64,000 nt of DNA from Kitasatospora aureofaciens (GCA_000720845.1 JODU01000017.1:62001-126000), one strand, 5' to 3'; counted from the first letter of the stretch, positions 48,992 to 58,656 are shown. Notes: generated from the letters alone by a model not told the origin. Program-made: numbers and translations.

Positions 48992-50098
48992 GTGGCGAAG
49001 GAAGCCGCAGGGCGGGCCAGGCCGGGGAGGACCCCCGCGCCGGCCGGTCGGCGGGCCCGGCCCCGGCAGGCGGAGGTGGCCAGGCTCGCCGGTGTCTCGC
49101 AGGCGACGGTGTCCCTGGTGCTGTCCGGACGGGACATCGCGACCGGCCGGCCGATCTCGGCGGAGACCCGCGCGAAGGTCCTGGACGCCGCACACAGCCT
49201 CGGCTACGTCCCCGACCCCGCCGCCAGCCGGCTCGCCGCCGCCCGCAACAACCTGCTCGGCGTCTTCAGCTTCACCGCGACCTTCCCGACCGACGTGCGG
49301 CACTCGTACTACCCGTTCCTCGTCGGCGTCGAGCAGGAAGCCGCCGCGCAGGGCTACGACCTGGTGCTGTTCACCGGGTCGAGCATCGGGGGAGCGGGCG
49401 CGGGGGGAGCCGGCGCGCTCAACCGGGTACGGCTGGCGGACGGCTGCCTCTTCCTGGGCCGCCACGCCCCCGCCGACGAACTGCGCCGACTGGTCGCCGA
49501 CGACTTCCCCGTCGTCCACGTCGGCCGGTGCGACGAGCCGGCGGGCCTCGCCTGGGTGGGTGCCGACTACGTCAGCGCCAGCCGCGAGGTCGTCACCACA
49601 CTCGCCGGGCTCGGTCACCGGCGCGTCCTCCTCGTCCGCGAGGACGACGACGCCCCCGCCTCCACCGACCGTGAACGCGGCTTCCTGGACGGGCTCCTGG
49701 CCGGCGGCCTGCCCGCCGGACCCGACGCCGTGTTCCGCTCCGGCGACCCGCGCGCCGACCTCACCGCCGACCGGGTCCGCGCCTGGGTGGCCGACGGCGT
49801 CACCGCCTTCGTCGCCGAGGAGACCGACACCGGCGCGGCCTGGCGGGCCCTGCGCGCCGCCGTCGACGCGGCCGGTCTGGACTGCCCCGGCCAGGTGTCG
49901 CTCGCGCTGCTCGGCAGCCCGCCCGCCGACCTCGCGGACGAACCGGCGCCGATGGGCTTCGACATCCCGCGCCCCGCACTGGGCGCCGAGGCCGTACGAC
50001 TGCTCGCCGCCCGCATCGCCGGACAGCCCGCCGAGGGCACCCTCGTCGCCTGCGCCTTCAGGCCGGGCACGACCGCCGGCCCACCGGCCGCCCTCTGA
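48992..50098 (+). CDS. LacI-family regulator of the flavoenzyme/HyuA operon
   Basis: 368 residues. Helix-turn-helix AEVARLAGVSQATVSLVLSG (about 27-46), then a hinge and a periplasmic-binding sensor domain (LLGVFSFTATFPTDVRHSYY, VVTTLAGLGHRRVLLVREDD). A short basic Pro/Arg leader precedes the helix-turn-helix. The GTG at 48992 lies five bases after GAGGAG. It is the first gene of a six-gene run and its start is next to two perfect operators, so it probably represses itself and the operon until a sugar-like ligand is bound. Confidence 0.88.
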   Translation: MAKEAAGRARPGRTPAPAGRRARPRQAEVARLAGVSQATVSLVLSGRDIATGRPISAETRAKVLDAAHSLGYVPDPAASRLAAARNNLLGVFSFTATFPTDVRHSYYPFLVGVEQEAAAQGYDLVLFTGSSIGGAGAGGAGALNRVRLADGCLFLGRHAPADELRRLVADDFPVVHVGRCDEPAGLAWVGADYVSASREVVTTLAGLGHRRVLLVREDDDAPASTDRERGFLDGLLAGGLPAGPDAVFRSGDPRADLTADRVRAWVADGVTAFVAEETDTGAAWRALRAAVDAAGLDCPGQVSLALLGSPPADLADEPAPMGFDIPRPALGAEAVRLLAARIAGQPAEGTLVACAFRPGTTAGPPAAL

Positions 50099-50145
50099 AC
50101 CCACCCCGCCCACAGCACCGACCGCACCACCTAAGGAGCAGCAGC

Positions 50146-51744
50146 GTGATACCGGAACCCGACATCCTCGTCGTCGGCGGCGGACTCGGCGGCGTCGCCG
50201 CGGCCCTCGCCGCCTGCCGGGCCGGCCGCAGCGTCGTCCTGACCGAGGAGACGGACTGGATCGGCGGCCAGCTCACCAGCCAGGCCGTGCCGCCCGACGA
50301 GCACCCGTGGGTCGAACAGTTCGGCACCACCGCCACCTACCGGCGACTGCGCGAGGGCATCCGCCAGTACTACCGGCAGTGGTACCCCCTGCGCGCCGAG
50401 GCCGCCGCCCTCACCGACCTCAACCCGGGCGCCGGCCGGGTCAGCAAGCTCTGCCACGAGCCGCGCGTCGCCCTCGCCGTCCTGGAGGGCATGCTCGCCC
50501 CGCACCGGGCAGCCGGACGGCTCACCGTCCTCACCGAGCACCGGCCGGTGGCCGCCGAGGCCGACAACGATGTCGTGCGCGCCGTCACCCTGGAGGACCT
50601 CCGCGACGGCACCCGCCGCACCGTCCCCGCGCGCTACGTCCTGGACGCCACCGAGACCGGTGAACTGCTCCACCTCGCCGGCGTCGAGCACGTCAACGGC
50701 GCCGAGTCGCGGGCCGAGTTCGACGAACCGCACGCCCCCGACCAGGCCCAGCCGGGCAACCAGCAGGGCATCACCGTCTGCTTCGCCCTCTCCCACCACA
50801 AGGGTGAGGACCACACCATCGACCGTCCCGCCGACTACGACTTCTGGCGCGACTACAAGCCCGACTTCTGGCCGGGACCGCTGCTCGGCTTCGAGGCCCC
50901 TGACCCGCGCACCCTGGAGCCGGTGCCGCGCACCTTCGAACCCAACCCCGACCTCGACCCGCTCGCCGTCAGCGCCGACCAGAGCGCCGACGCGGGCGAC
51001 AAGGAACTGTGGGGTTTCCGCCGCATCCTCGCCCGCAAGCTGCACACCGACGGCGCCTTCGACTCCGACATCACCCTCGTGAACTGGCCGCTCAACGACT
51101 ACTGGCTGAAGCCCTACATCGGCCAGGAGACCGAAGCCCTGCGCGAGGCACGGCAGTTGTCCCTGTCGGTGCTGTACTGGCTGCAGACCGAGGCGCCCCG
51201 CACCGACGGCGGCACCGGCTTCCCCGGGCTGCGGCCGCGCCCCGACGTGACCGGCACCGCCGACGGCCTCGCCAAGGCGGCCTACGTCCGCGAGTCCCGC
51301 CGTATCAAGGCCGTCACCACTGTCACCGAGCACGACGTCTCCATCGACCTGCTCGGACCCTACGGCCGCACCCGCCACCGCGACTCCGTGGGCGTCGGCA
51401 ACTACCGCATCGACCTGCACCCCTCCACCGGCGGCGACGGCTACGTCGACATCGGCTCCGTCCCCTTCGAGATCCCGCTCGGCGCGCTCGTCCCGCGCCG
51501 GGTGCGCAACCTGCTGCCGGCCGGCAAGAACCTGGGCACCACCCACATCACCAACGGCTGCTACCGGCTGCACCCGGTGGAGTGGAACGTCGGCGAGGTC
51601 GCCGGAGCCCTCGCCGCCCACTGCCTCGCCGAGGACGTCGAGCCGCACCAGGTGCAGGCCGAGGACAAGAGGTTCGAGGAGTTCGCCAAGGTGCTCGACC
51701 GCGACGGCGTACAGCGTCACTGGCCCGACGTCAGGGGCTACTGA
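50146..51744 (+). CDS. FAD-dependent oxidoreductase (FAD_oxidored family)
   Basis: 532 residues, no signal peptide. Dinucleotide fold DILVVGGGLGGVAAALAACR (about 5-24) followed by VLTEETDWIGGQLTSQAVPP, the flavin-loop pattern of the PF12831-type enzymes. ARYVLDATETGELLHLAGVE and NLLPAGKNLGTTHITNGCYR also fit. Function is unassigned; family members occur beside polysaccharide and amine catabolism genes. AAGGAG precedes the GTG. It follows the LacI gene by 47 bases and precedes the HyuA gene, so it probably oxidises the imported compound. Confidence 0.85.
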   Translation: MIPEPDILVVGGGLGGVAAALAACRAGRSVVLTEETDWIGGQLTSQAVPPDEHPWVEQFGTTATYRRLREGIRQYYRQWYPLRAEAAALTDLNPGAGRVSKLCHEPRVALAVLEGMLAPHRAAGRLTVLTEHRPVAAEADNDVVRAVTLEDLRDGTRRTVPARYVLDATETGELLHLAGVEHVNGAESRAEFDEPHAPDQAQPGNQQGITVCFALSHHKGEDHTIDRPADYDFWRDYKPDFWPGPLLGFEAPDPRTLEPVPRTFEPNPDLDPLAVSADQSADAGDKELWGFRRILARKLHTDGAFDSDITLVNWPLNDYWLKPYIGQETEALREARQLSLSVLYWLQTEAPRTDGGTGFPGLRPRPDVTGTADGLAKAAYVRESRRIKAVTTVTEHDVSIDLLGPYGRTRHRDSVGVGNYRIDLHPSTGGDGYVDIGSVPFEIPLGALVPRRVRNLLPAGKNLGTTHITNGCYRLHPVEWNVGEVAGALAAHCLAEDVEPHQVQAEDKRFEEFAKVLDRDGVQRHWPDVRGY

Positions 51745-51845
51745 ACGACCCCGTGCGGGACGGCAGTTCGGGCGGGGCAGCACCACCTGCCCCGCCCGGT
51801 GACCGCCCGCGCGTGGACCGACCCAGCACAAGGAGGTGCCCGGAC

Positions 51846-53975
51846 ATGACCACCCACCGCATCCGCGTCGGCATCGACGTGGGCGGAACCTTCACCGACG
51901 CCGTGGCGGTCGACGCCACGACGCTCCGGCTCGTGGGCCAGGTGAAGGTCCCCACGAGTCACCATCACGAGGACGGTGTCGCGCACGGCATCGTCGAGGC
52001 GCTCGACCGGCTGCTGAAGCAGACCGGACACGCACCCGCCGACGTGGCCTTCCTGGCACACGGCACCACCCAGGCTACCAACGCCCTGCTGGAGGGCGAC
52101 GTCGCCACCGTCGGCCTGCTCGGCATCGGCACCGGCGGCGGAACGTACTTCACCCGCAGGCTCGCCACCCTCGCCAAGCTCGAACTCACCCCCGGCAAGC
52201 GGCTGCCGCTGCACTACGCGCACGTGCCCGACCCCGAGGACGCGCCCGCCGTACGGGCCGCCGTCGAACAGCTCACCGCCGCCGGCGCCCAGGCCCTGGT
52301 GGCCAGCGAGCCCTTCGGCGTCGACCGGCCCGAGGGCGAGGAGGCGGTCGCCGAGGCGGCCCGCGCCACCGGCCTGCCGACCACCGCCGCGCACGAGATC
52401 ACCTCCCTGTACGGGCTGCGCAAACGCACCCGCACCGCCGTCGTCAACGCGGCGATCCTGCCGCGCATGCTGGCCACCGCCGACCTCGTCGACGCCTCCA
52501 TCACCAAGGCCGGTGTCACCGCGCCGCTGATGGTGATGCGCTGCGACGGGGGAGTGATGTCCCTGGACGAGATGCGCCGCAGGCCCCTGCTGACCGTGCT
52601 GTCCGGGCCGGCCGCCGGGGTCGCCGGGGCGCTGATGCAGGAACGGGTCAGCGAGGGCGTGTTCCTGGAGACCGGCGGCACCTCGACCGACATCAGCGTC
52701 GTCAGGCGCGGCAAGGTCGCGGTACGGCACGCCGTCCTGCTCGGCCGGGCCTCCTACCTCAACGCCCTGGACGTCCGTACCGTCGGCGTCGGCGGCGGCT
52801 CCATGGTGCGCGTCTCGGGTGGCCGGGTCACCGGCACCGGACCGCGCAGCGCGCACATCGCCGGGCTGCCGTACGCCTGTTATGCCGACCCGGCCGACCT
52901 GCGGGACGCCAAGCTGACCACGATCAGTCCGCTGCCCGGCGACCCCGCCGACTACGCCGTCCTGGACGCGGCGGGCGGCCGGTTCGCCCTCACCATGACC
53001 TGCGCCGCCAACGCGCTGGGCCGGGTCCCCGAAGGGGACTTCGCCCACGCCGACCCCGACACCGCCCGCGCCGCGCTGGCCCCGCTCGCCGCCGCCCTCG
53101 GCACCGACGTGCCCACCGCCGCCGCCCGGCTGCTGGACGCCGGCACCGACCAGGTGAAGGCCGTCGTGGACGACCTGGTGCGCGAGTACCGCCTCGACAC
53201 CGACACCGCGGTCCTGGTCGGCGGGGGCGGCGGCGCCGCCTCGGTCACCCCGCACCTGGCCGCCTCCTCCGGCATGACCGGCCGCATCGCCCGGCACAAC
53301 GAGGTCATCAGCCCCATCGGCGTCGCCCTCGCCCTGGTCCGCGAGCAGGTCGAGCGGATCGTGCCGGGCGCCACCCAGGAGCAGATCCTCGCCGTCCGCG
53401 CCGAGGCCGAGCGCGCCGTGGTCGAACAGGGCGCCGCCGCCGACGGCGTCGAGGTCGAGGTCACCGTCGACCCGCAGACCAACGTCGTACGCGCCATCGC
53501 CACCGGTGCCACCGAACTGCGCACCCAGGACCGGGCCCACCGGGCCGACGACGCCGAGCGCCTGCGGCTGGCCGCCACCAGCCTCAAGACCGACCCGTCG
53601 AAGGTGCACGTCCTCGCGGGCACCCCCGCGCACACCGTCTACGGCACCGAGGTCCACCGCCGCTTCCGGCCCGTCCGCCACCCGGTGCGGGTCGTCGACG
53701 CCGACGGGGTCGTACGCCACCACGCACCCGACGCCCGGGTCGAGGCGACCACCGTCGCCGCCGCCCCCGAGGTGCTCGCCAAGCTGGTCGCCGAGTACAC
53801 CTCCTACGGCGACGGAGGCGTCCGCGCCCCCGCCGTGCGGCTGCTGCTCGGCTCCCGCATCGCCGACCTCTCCGGCGTCCTGGACCCGCAGCCGCTGCTC
53901 GCGCTGGCCCGCAGCGAACTGCGCTCCCGCGCCGCCGACGAACCGGTGGTCGCCGTACTGGAGGTGCGCGAATGA
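51846..53975 (+). CDS. Hydantoinase/oxoprolinase A-subunit (HyuA family)
   Basis: 709 residues, cytosolic. Actin-like ATPase start GIDVGGTFTDAVAVD (about 10-24), then HGTTQATNALLEGD, SLYGLRKRTRTAVVNAAILP, VMRCDGGVMSLDEMRRRPL and LSGPAAGVAGA, with ETGGTSTDISVV and VGVGGGSMV as further family blocks. HyuA hydrolyses or phosphorylates cyclic amides such as 5-oxoproline and hydantoins with ATP, normally with a HyuB subunit. No HyuB gene follows; instead a small HExxH protein does. Acetone and acetophenone carboxylase subunits belong to the same superfamily. AAGGAGGTG precedes the ATG. Confidence 0.9.
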   Translation: MTTHRIRVGIDVGGTFTDAVAVDATTLRLVGQVKVPTSHHHEDGVAHGIVEALDRLLKQTGHAPADVAFLAHGTTQATNALLEGDVATVGLLGIGTGGGTYFTRRLATLAKLELTPGKRLPLHYAHVPDPEDAPAVRAAVEQLTAAGAQALVASEPFGVDRPEGEEAVAEAARATGLPTTAAHEITSLYGLRKRTRTAVVNAAILPRMLATADLVDASITKAGVTAPLMVMRCDGGVMSLDEMRRRPLLTVLSGPAAGVAGALMQERVSEGVFLETGGTSTDISVVRRGKVAVRHAVLLGRASYLNALDVRTVGVGGGSMVRVSGGRVTGTGPRSAHIAGLPYACYADPADLRDAKLTTISPLPGDPADYAVLDAAGGRFALTMTCAANALGRVPEGDFAHADPDTARAALAPLAAALGTDVPTAAARLLDAGTDQVKAVVDDLVREYRLDTDTAVLVGGGGGAASVTPHLAASSGMTGRIARHNEVISPIGVALALVREQVERIVPGATQEQILAVRAEAERAVVEQGAAADGVEVEVTVDPQTNVVRAIATGATELRTQDRAHRADDAERLRLAATSLKTDPSKVHVLAGTPAHTVYGTEVHRRFRPVRHPVRVVDADGVVRHHAPDARVEATTVAAAPEVLAKLVAEYTSYGDGGVRAPAVRLLLGSRIADLSGVLDPQPLLALARSELRSRAADEPVVAVLEVRE

Positions 53976-54598
53976 CCGTGTCACAGGCGCCGGTGACGGC
54001 CGGCCTCGCCGCCACCGACGACATCGGCTGGGCGGTGCGGCTGCTGGCCGCCACCCCCACCCACGAGCACCGCGACCCGGAGCTGCTGCGCCGGTGGGCG
54101 AGGGCGGCGGACGCGTTCGGTTCCGCCCTCGCACCCGTGCCGTGCGAGGCCCGGATAGTCGAGCGCGACGGCGGCCTCGAACTCGGCCTGCTCGCCCGGT
54201 ACACTTCCAGACCGCCCACCGTCGAGCTGTACACCGACACCATCGAACGCGCCGAACGGGTCGTCGACACCCGTGGCTGGCGCGACTGGTACCCGCCCGG
54301 CTCCGTACGGGCGGCCGCCCTCGCCCACGAGGCGGTGCACGTCCACCTCCACCACGGCCTCGCGAAGGCCGAGCTGAAGCGCGCCCTCGGCCACAGCGCC
54401 CTGCGCCTGGGCCGGCTGCGCGTCCCCGGTCATGTCGCCGGGGCCGAGGAGGTGGCCGCGCACGCCTACGCCCGCACCGTCTGCGGACTCGGCCGCAGCC
54501 CTCTCCTGCTGACCGCCGCCCTGGCCGCCGAGACCGAGGCCGGGACGGCATCCGGGACCACCCCACCACCCGCACGTGACGCAAGAAGAGAGAACTGA
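53972..54598 (+). CDS. Unknown protein with zincin-like HEAVH motif
   Basis: 208 residues, no signal or membrane helix. I do not recognise a family. Residues 119-123 are HEAVH (HExxH) in RAAALAHEAVHVHLHHG, and 36 residues later comes GAEEVAAHAYARTVCG (Glu159/160), a spacing and pattern like gluzincin peptidases of the ImmA/M48 type. Around it are helical stretches. Its ATG overlaps the HyuA stop, so it is tightly coupled to HyuA and may take the place of HyuB or act as a separate hydrolase. Possible metal hydrolase or peptidase (inference). Confidence 0.7.
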   Translation: MTVSQAPVTAGLAATDDIGWAVRLLAATPTHEHRDPELLRRWARAADAFGSALAPVPCEARIVERDGGLELGLLARYTSRPPTVELYTDTIERAERVVDTRGWRDWYPPGSVRAAALAHEAVHVHLHHGLAKAELKRALGHSALRLGRLRVPGHVAGAEEVAAHAYARTVCGLGRSPLLLTAALAAETEAGTASGTTPPPARDARREN

Positions 54599-54601
54599 CC
54601 C

Positions 54602-55882
54602 ATGGGTGTCGTCATCCTCCTCGTCATGGCGGCCGGCGTCGCCGCGATGCTCACCCGCAAGCTGCCCACCGCCTTCGCGCTGGTGCTGCTGGCCGTGGTC
54701 ATCGCCTTCCTCTCCGGTGCGCCCCTGACGGGCAAGAACAGCGTCCTGGACACGGTGCTCCAGGAGGGCGCCCCGGCGCTCGCGGCGACGATGGTCGCCA
54801 TCATCCTCGGCTCCTGGCTCGGCAAGCTGCTCGACGAGACCGGCATCGCCGGCACCCTCGTGCGCAAGATCGTCGAGTTCGGCGGCGACCGGCCCACCGT
54901 CGTCGCCCTCGGGGTCCTCGCCGTCTCCGCGCTCGTCGGCACCGTCACCGGCTCGGCGCCGGCCGCGATGCTGGCCGGCATCATCGGCATCCCCGCGATG
55001 GTCGCCGTCGGCGTGCCCAAGGTGACCGCCGCGGGCACGGTGCTGATGGGCATCGCGGTCGGGGTCCCCTTCGAACTGCCCGTCTGGCAGTTCTTCTCCA
55101 CCGCGCTCGACCTGCCGGTCGACACCGTCCGCGGGTTCATGGTGAAGCTGTTTCCGTTCGCCCTGGTCGCCGCCGTCGCCTACGTCGTCATCGAGAACCG
55201 GCGGCGCGGCACCGAGCACGCCTGGTCGCTCAAGTCGGTCTCCGCGCGCCCCGCCCCGCGCCGCGAACGCCTCGGCGACGCACCCTGGTACGCGCTGCTC
55301 GCCCCCGTGATCCCGCTGGTCCTGGCCCTCGGTCTGGAGGTGGCCATCATCCCCTCGTTGCTGGCCGGTGTGCTCTACGCGCTGGTCACCACCACCCGGC
55401 CCGGCGAGATGAACAAGCGGCTGCTGCGCACCCTGTACGGCGGCTTCGAGGTGGCCGCGGCGCCGCTGGCCCTGTTCGTGGCCATCGGCATCCTGCTCGC
55501 GGCCGTCAAACTCCCCGGCGCGGTCGACGCGCTGGAGCCGCTGATGAAGGCGGTCAGCCCGCAGAACCCGGTGCTGTTCGTCATCGTCTTCACCGTGCTG
55601 GTGCCGCTGTGCCTGTACCGCGGCCCGCTCAACGTGTTCGGGCTCGGCGCGGGCATCGCGGGCGTCCTCATCGCCACCGGCATCTACCCGGCCGTCGCCG
55701 TCCTCGGCATGGCCACCTCGTACAACCAGGTCTTCGGCGTCGCCGACCCCACCAGCACCCAGACCGTGTGGGCCGCGCAGTACGCGGGCGTCAGTCCGCA
55801 GCAGGTCATGGTCCGCACCCTGCCCTACGTGTGGCTGGTCGCCCTCGGCGGCATGTGCGTCACCGCAGCCCTGTACCTGTGA
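54602..55882 (+). CDS. Multi-helix permease (probable carboxylate/anion transporter)
   Basis: 426 residues with about 11-12 hydrophobic segments (VVILLVMAAGVAAML, AFALVLLAVVIAFL, ALVGTVTGSAPAAMLAGIIG, VALGGMCVTAALYL). Two similar halves with a Gly/Pro-rich re-entrant pattern suggest the ion-transporter superfamily (GntP/DcuC-like), but I cannot name the substrate. It is three bases after the unknown gene, so in the operon. A carboxylate or sugar acid would fit the neighbouring flavoenzyme. Confidence 0.72.
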   Translation: MGVVILLVMAAGVAAMLTRKLPTAFALVLLAVVIAFLSGAPLTGKNSVLDTVLQEGAPALAATMVAIILGSWLGKLLDETGIAGTLVRKIVEFGGDRPTVVALGVLAVSALVGTVTGSAPAAMLAGIIGIPAMVAVGVPKVTAAGTVLMGIAVGVPFELPVWQFFSTALDLPVDTVRGFMVKLFPFALVAAVAYVVIENRRRGTEHAWSLKSVSARPAPRRERLGDAPWYALLAPVIPLVLALGLEVAIIPSLLAGVLYALVTTTRPGEMNKRLLRTLYGGFEVAAAPLALFVAIGILLAAVKLPGAVDALEPLMKAVSPQNPVLFVIVFTVLVPLCLYRGPLNVFGLGAGIAGVLIATGIYPAVAVLGMATSYNQVFGVADPTSTQTVWAAQYAGVSPQQVMVRTLPYVWLVALGGMCVTAALYL

Positions 55883-55907
55883 CCTCCCCCCTCTCCCAGG
55901 AGTCGAC

Positions 55908-56909
55908 ATGCACGAGCCGCACCTCGACCGCCGTCTGTTCCTGAAGGGCACCGCCGTCACCGGCGCCGCCCTCGCCCTGGGCGCCGCCGCGCCCACCGCC
56001 TCCGCCGCACCCGGCGGCTTCCCCGACTACACCTACGTCCGCACCCTGCTGACGCCGTCCAAGCTGGCCTACAACCCCACCGGCGAGATCATCTTCCCGA
56101 CCGTCCGGGGCGTCTACGACCGGCTGCCCGCGAGCGGCCGGCTGGGCCGCTACTACCTCTACTACGCCCCGCACGACGCCCCCGGCGGCATCTGCCTGGC
56201 CTACGGCGACTCGCTGGAGGGCCCGTTCACGGAGTACCCGGACAACCCGATCGTCTCCCACACGTGGTCGCCGCACTACTCCGTCAGCCACGTCTCCTCG
56301 CCGCACGTGATGTGGCACGCCGGGAACAAGGAGATGTGGCTGTACTTCCACGGCGAGAACACCACGACCAGGCTCGCCCGCTCGTTCGACGGCATCCACT
56401 TCACCTACGACAAGGTCGTGCTGAACACCTCGATGCTGCCGTCCGGCACCACCGAGACCTCCTACGCCCGGGTCTTCCCGCACGAACTGCCCTCGCGCGG
56501 CGCGCACTACGTCATGGTCTTCATGCTCAACAACACCACCAACCACCGCGACATCGGCTGGGGCTGGTCCGCCGACGGCCGCACCTGGACGTTCGCCCAG
56601 GAGCCCCTGGTCCGCCACGGCGACGTCGGCGCGGTCAACGTCGGCGGCCCGCACCTGCTGCACCGGAACAACAGCACGTACGTCGTCTACAACAAGGACA
56701 AGGAGAGCGGCGGCGACCTGATGATCACGGAGGTCGGCAACGACTTCTCCCGGCGCGACCACCTCGGTGTCTTCTACAACTCCCGTGCCTCGGCGCCGGA
56801 GAACGGCCGCGCGGCCTCCCCGTCCTTCGGCACCGACCACGGCGTCCCGTACATGATCTACGAGGCGGGGGAGCGGCTGGCCGGTTCGATCGCGATGGCC
56901 CGCGGCTGA
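55908..56909 (+). CDS. Tat-secreted beta-propeller, GH43/GH130-like enzyme candidate
   Basis: 333 residues. Twin-arginine signal DRRLFLKGTAVTGAALALGA (RR at about 8-9), cleavage near SAA. The mature part repeats short beta-strand pairs with aromatic/Asp pattern: YYLYYAPHDAPGGICLAYG, SSPHVMWHAGNKEMWLYFHG, RSFDGIHFTYDKVV, YVVYNKDKESGGDLMITEV. This is the look of a five-bladed propeller glycosidase, but acid/base residues cannot be assigned with certainty. As the only exported product of the operon it may release the substrate from a polymer or glycoside outside the cell. Confidence 0.72.
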   Translation: MHEPHLDRRLFLKGTAVTGAALALGAAAPTASAAPGGFPDYTYVRTLLTPSKLAYNPTGEIIFPTVRGVYDRLPASGRLGRYYLYYAPHDAPGGICLAYGDSLEGPFTEYPDNPIVSHTWSPHYSVSHVSSPHVMWHAGNKEMWLYFHGENTTTRLARSFDGIHFTYDKVVLNTSMLPSGTTETSYARVFPHELPSRGAHYVMVFMLNNTTNHRDIGWGWSADGRTWTFAQEPLVRHGDVGAVNVGGPHLLHRNNSTYVVYNKDKESGGDLMITEVGNDFSRRDHLGVFYNSRASAPENGRAASPSFGTDHGVPYMIYEAGERLAGSIAMARG

Positions 56910-56936
56910 CCCCGGGTCCGTCGCCGCACACGGCAG

Positions 56937-56970
56937 CGGGGCCGCCCGTCCGACCGGACGGGCGGCCCCG
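56937..56970. terminator. Strong hairpin between propeller and MFS genes
   Basis: CGGGGCCGCCCGTCC (56937-56951) pairs with GGACGGGCGGCCCCG (56956-56970), 15 bp with a 4-base loop. It serves two convergent transcripts. Confidence 0.85.
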
Positions 56971-56990
56971 CTGTGTTCCCGCCGGGTGCC

Positions 56991-58604
56991 TCAGGCGACG
57001 ACCGGGTCCTTGTCGGTCGGCGCCGTGGGGCCCTCGCCGGCCTCCTCGGCCAGGCGCTCCATGCCGCTGGTGGTCTTCAGCGGCTTCTCCTTGATGAACA
57101 CGACGGCGACCAGCGCGAGCACCGCGAACGGCGTGGCGACCAGGAACAGGTCGGCCGTGGCGACGGCGTAGGCGTGCTCGATGACCGTCCGCATCGGAGC
57201 GGGCAGCGTGGACATGTCCGGGACGCTGCCCTCGCCCGAGCCGCCACCGCCACCGGGGACGGTGACACCCGCGTCGCTGAGCCCCTTGGCCGTCTCGCTG
57301 GCGACCCGGTTGGCGAGGATCGCGCCGAGGACGCTGACGCCGATGGTGCCGCCCATGCTGCGGAAGAACGACAGCACGGAGGTCGCGGCGCCCAGGTCGG
57401 TGGCGGCCACGTCGTTCTGGGCGGCCAGCACCAGGTTCTGCATCAGCATGCCGACGCCGACACCCAGGATCGCCATGTAGAGGCTGAGCAGACCGAAGCT
57501 GGTCTTCGCGTCGATCGTGGCCAGCAGCGCGAGGCCGACGGCCATGATCACCGCGCCCGCCACCAGGTACCGCTTCCACTTGCCGGTCCGGCTGATCACC
57601 TGTCCGGCGACGGTGGACGACACCAGCAGGCCGAGGATCATCGGCAGGCTCATCAGACCCGCGACGGTCGGCGACTTGCCAAGGGAGATCTGGAAGTACT
57701 GCGAGAGGAAGACCGTCCCGCCGAACATGGCGACACCGACCAGGAGGCTGGCGACGGTGGTCAGGGTGACCGTGCGGTTCTTGAAGATGCCGAGCGGGAT
57801 CACCGGCTCGGGCGTGCGGGACTCGACGAACACCGCCGCGACCAGCAGCAGTACGCCGCCGCCCGTGAGGGCACCGGTCTGCCAGGACGCCCAGTCGAAC
57901 TCGTTGCCGGCCAGCGACACCCAGATCAGCAGGGCGCAGACCCCGGCGACGATCAGGAACGCGCCGAGCCAGTCGATGCGGGCCTCGCGCTTCACCGTGG
58001 GCAGGCGCAGGGTGCGCTGCAGCAGGGCGATGGCGAGCAGCGCGAACGGCACGCCGATGAAGAAGCACCAGCGCCAGCCCAGCCACGAGGTGTCCACCAG
58101 GACACCGCCGACCAGCGGTCCGGCCACGGTGCCCACGGCGAAGACGGCACCGAAGATGCCGGCGTACTTGCCCAGCTGGCGGGGAGGGATGACGGAGGCC
58201 ATCACGACCTGGGCGAGCGCGGTCAGACCGCCCGCGCCGATGCCCTGCACCACCCGGCTGAAGATCAGCAGGCCGACGCCGTGCGAGAAGCCGGCCAGCA
58301 GCGAGCCGACCACGAACATGCCCAGCGACAGCTGGAGCAGCAGCTTCTTGTTGAAGAGGTCGGACAGCTTGCCCCACAGGGGCACCGTCGCGGTCATCGC
58401 CAGCAGTTCGGAGGTGACGACCCAGGTGTAGGACGACTGGCTGGCGCCCAGGTCGGCGATGATCGTGGGCAGCGCGTTGGCCACGACCGTGCCGGCCAGG
58501 ATCGCGACGAACATGCCGGCCATCAGGCCCGACATGGCCTGGAGTATCTGCCGGTGGGTCATCGAGGTGGGAGGCGCGTCGGCGGGCGCCTGGGTAGCGG
58601 TCAC
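56991..58604 (-). CDS. MFS drug exporter, DHA2 (EmrB/QacA) family
   Basis: 537 residues, 14 membrane segments. Motif A variant GKLSDLFNKKLLLQL after TM2, motif C-like GAVFAVGTVAGPLVGGVLVD in TM5 and a final FIKEKPLK. The GTG at 58604 (AAAGAG upstream) begins VTATQAPADA; an ATG 15 codons in is a lesser option. It is 52 bases downstream of a TetR gene on the same strand, so the pair forms a self-regulated efflux operon. Confidence 0.9.
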   Translation of the reverse strand: MTATQAPADAPPTSMTHRQILQAMSGLMAGMFVAILAGTVVANALPTIIADLGASQSSYTWVVTSELLAMTATVPLWGKLSDLFNKKLLLQLSLGMFVVGSLLAGFSHGVGLLIFSRVVQGIGAGGLTALAQVVMASVIPPRQLGKYAGIFGAVFAVGTVAGPLVGGVLVDTSWLGWRWCFFIGVPFALLAIALLQRTLRLPTVKREARIDWLGAFLIVAGVCALLIWVSLAGNEFDWASWQTGALTGGGVLLLVAAVFVESRTPEPVIPLGIFKNRTVTLTTVASLLVGVAMFGGTVFLSQYFQISLGKSPTVAGLMSLPMILGLLVSSTVAGQVISRTGKWKRYLVAGAVIMAVGLALLATIDAKTSFGLLSLYMAILGVGVGMLMQNLVLAAQNDVAATDLGAATSVLSFFRSMGGTIGVSVLGAILANRVASETAKGLSDAGVTVPGGGGGSGEGSVPDMSTLPAPMRTVIEHAYAVATADLFLVATPFAVLALVAVVFIKEKPLKTTSGMERLAEEAGEGPTAPTDKDPVVA

Positions 58605-58656
58605 GGCATCTCTTTCGTGTGGTGGGTCCTGATGGGTCGCGAGCCCGGCGCGGAGG

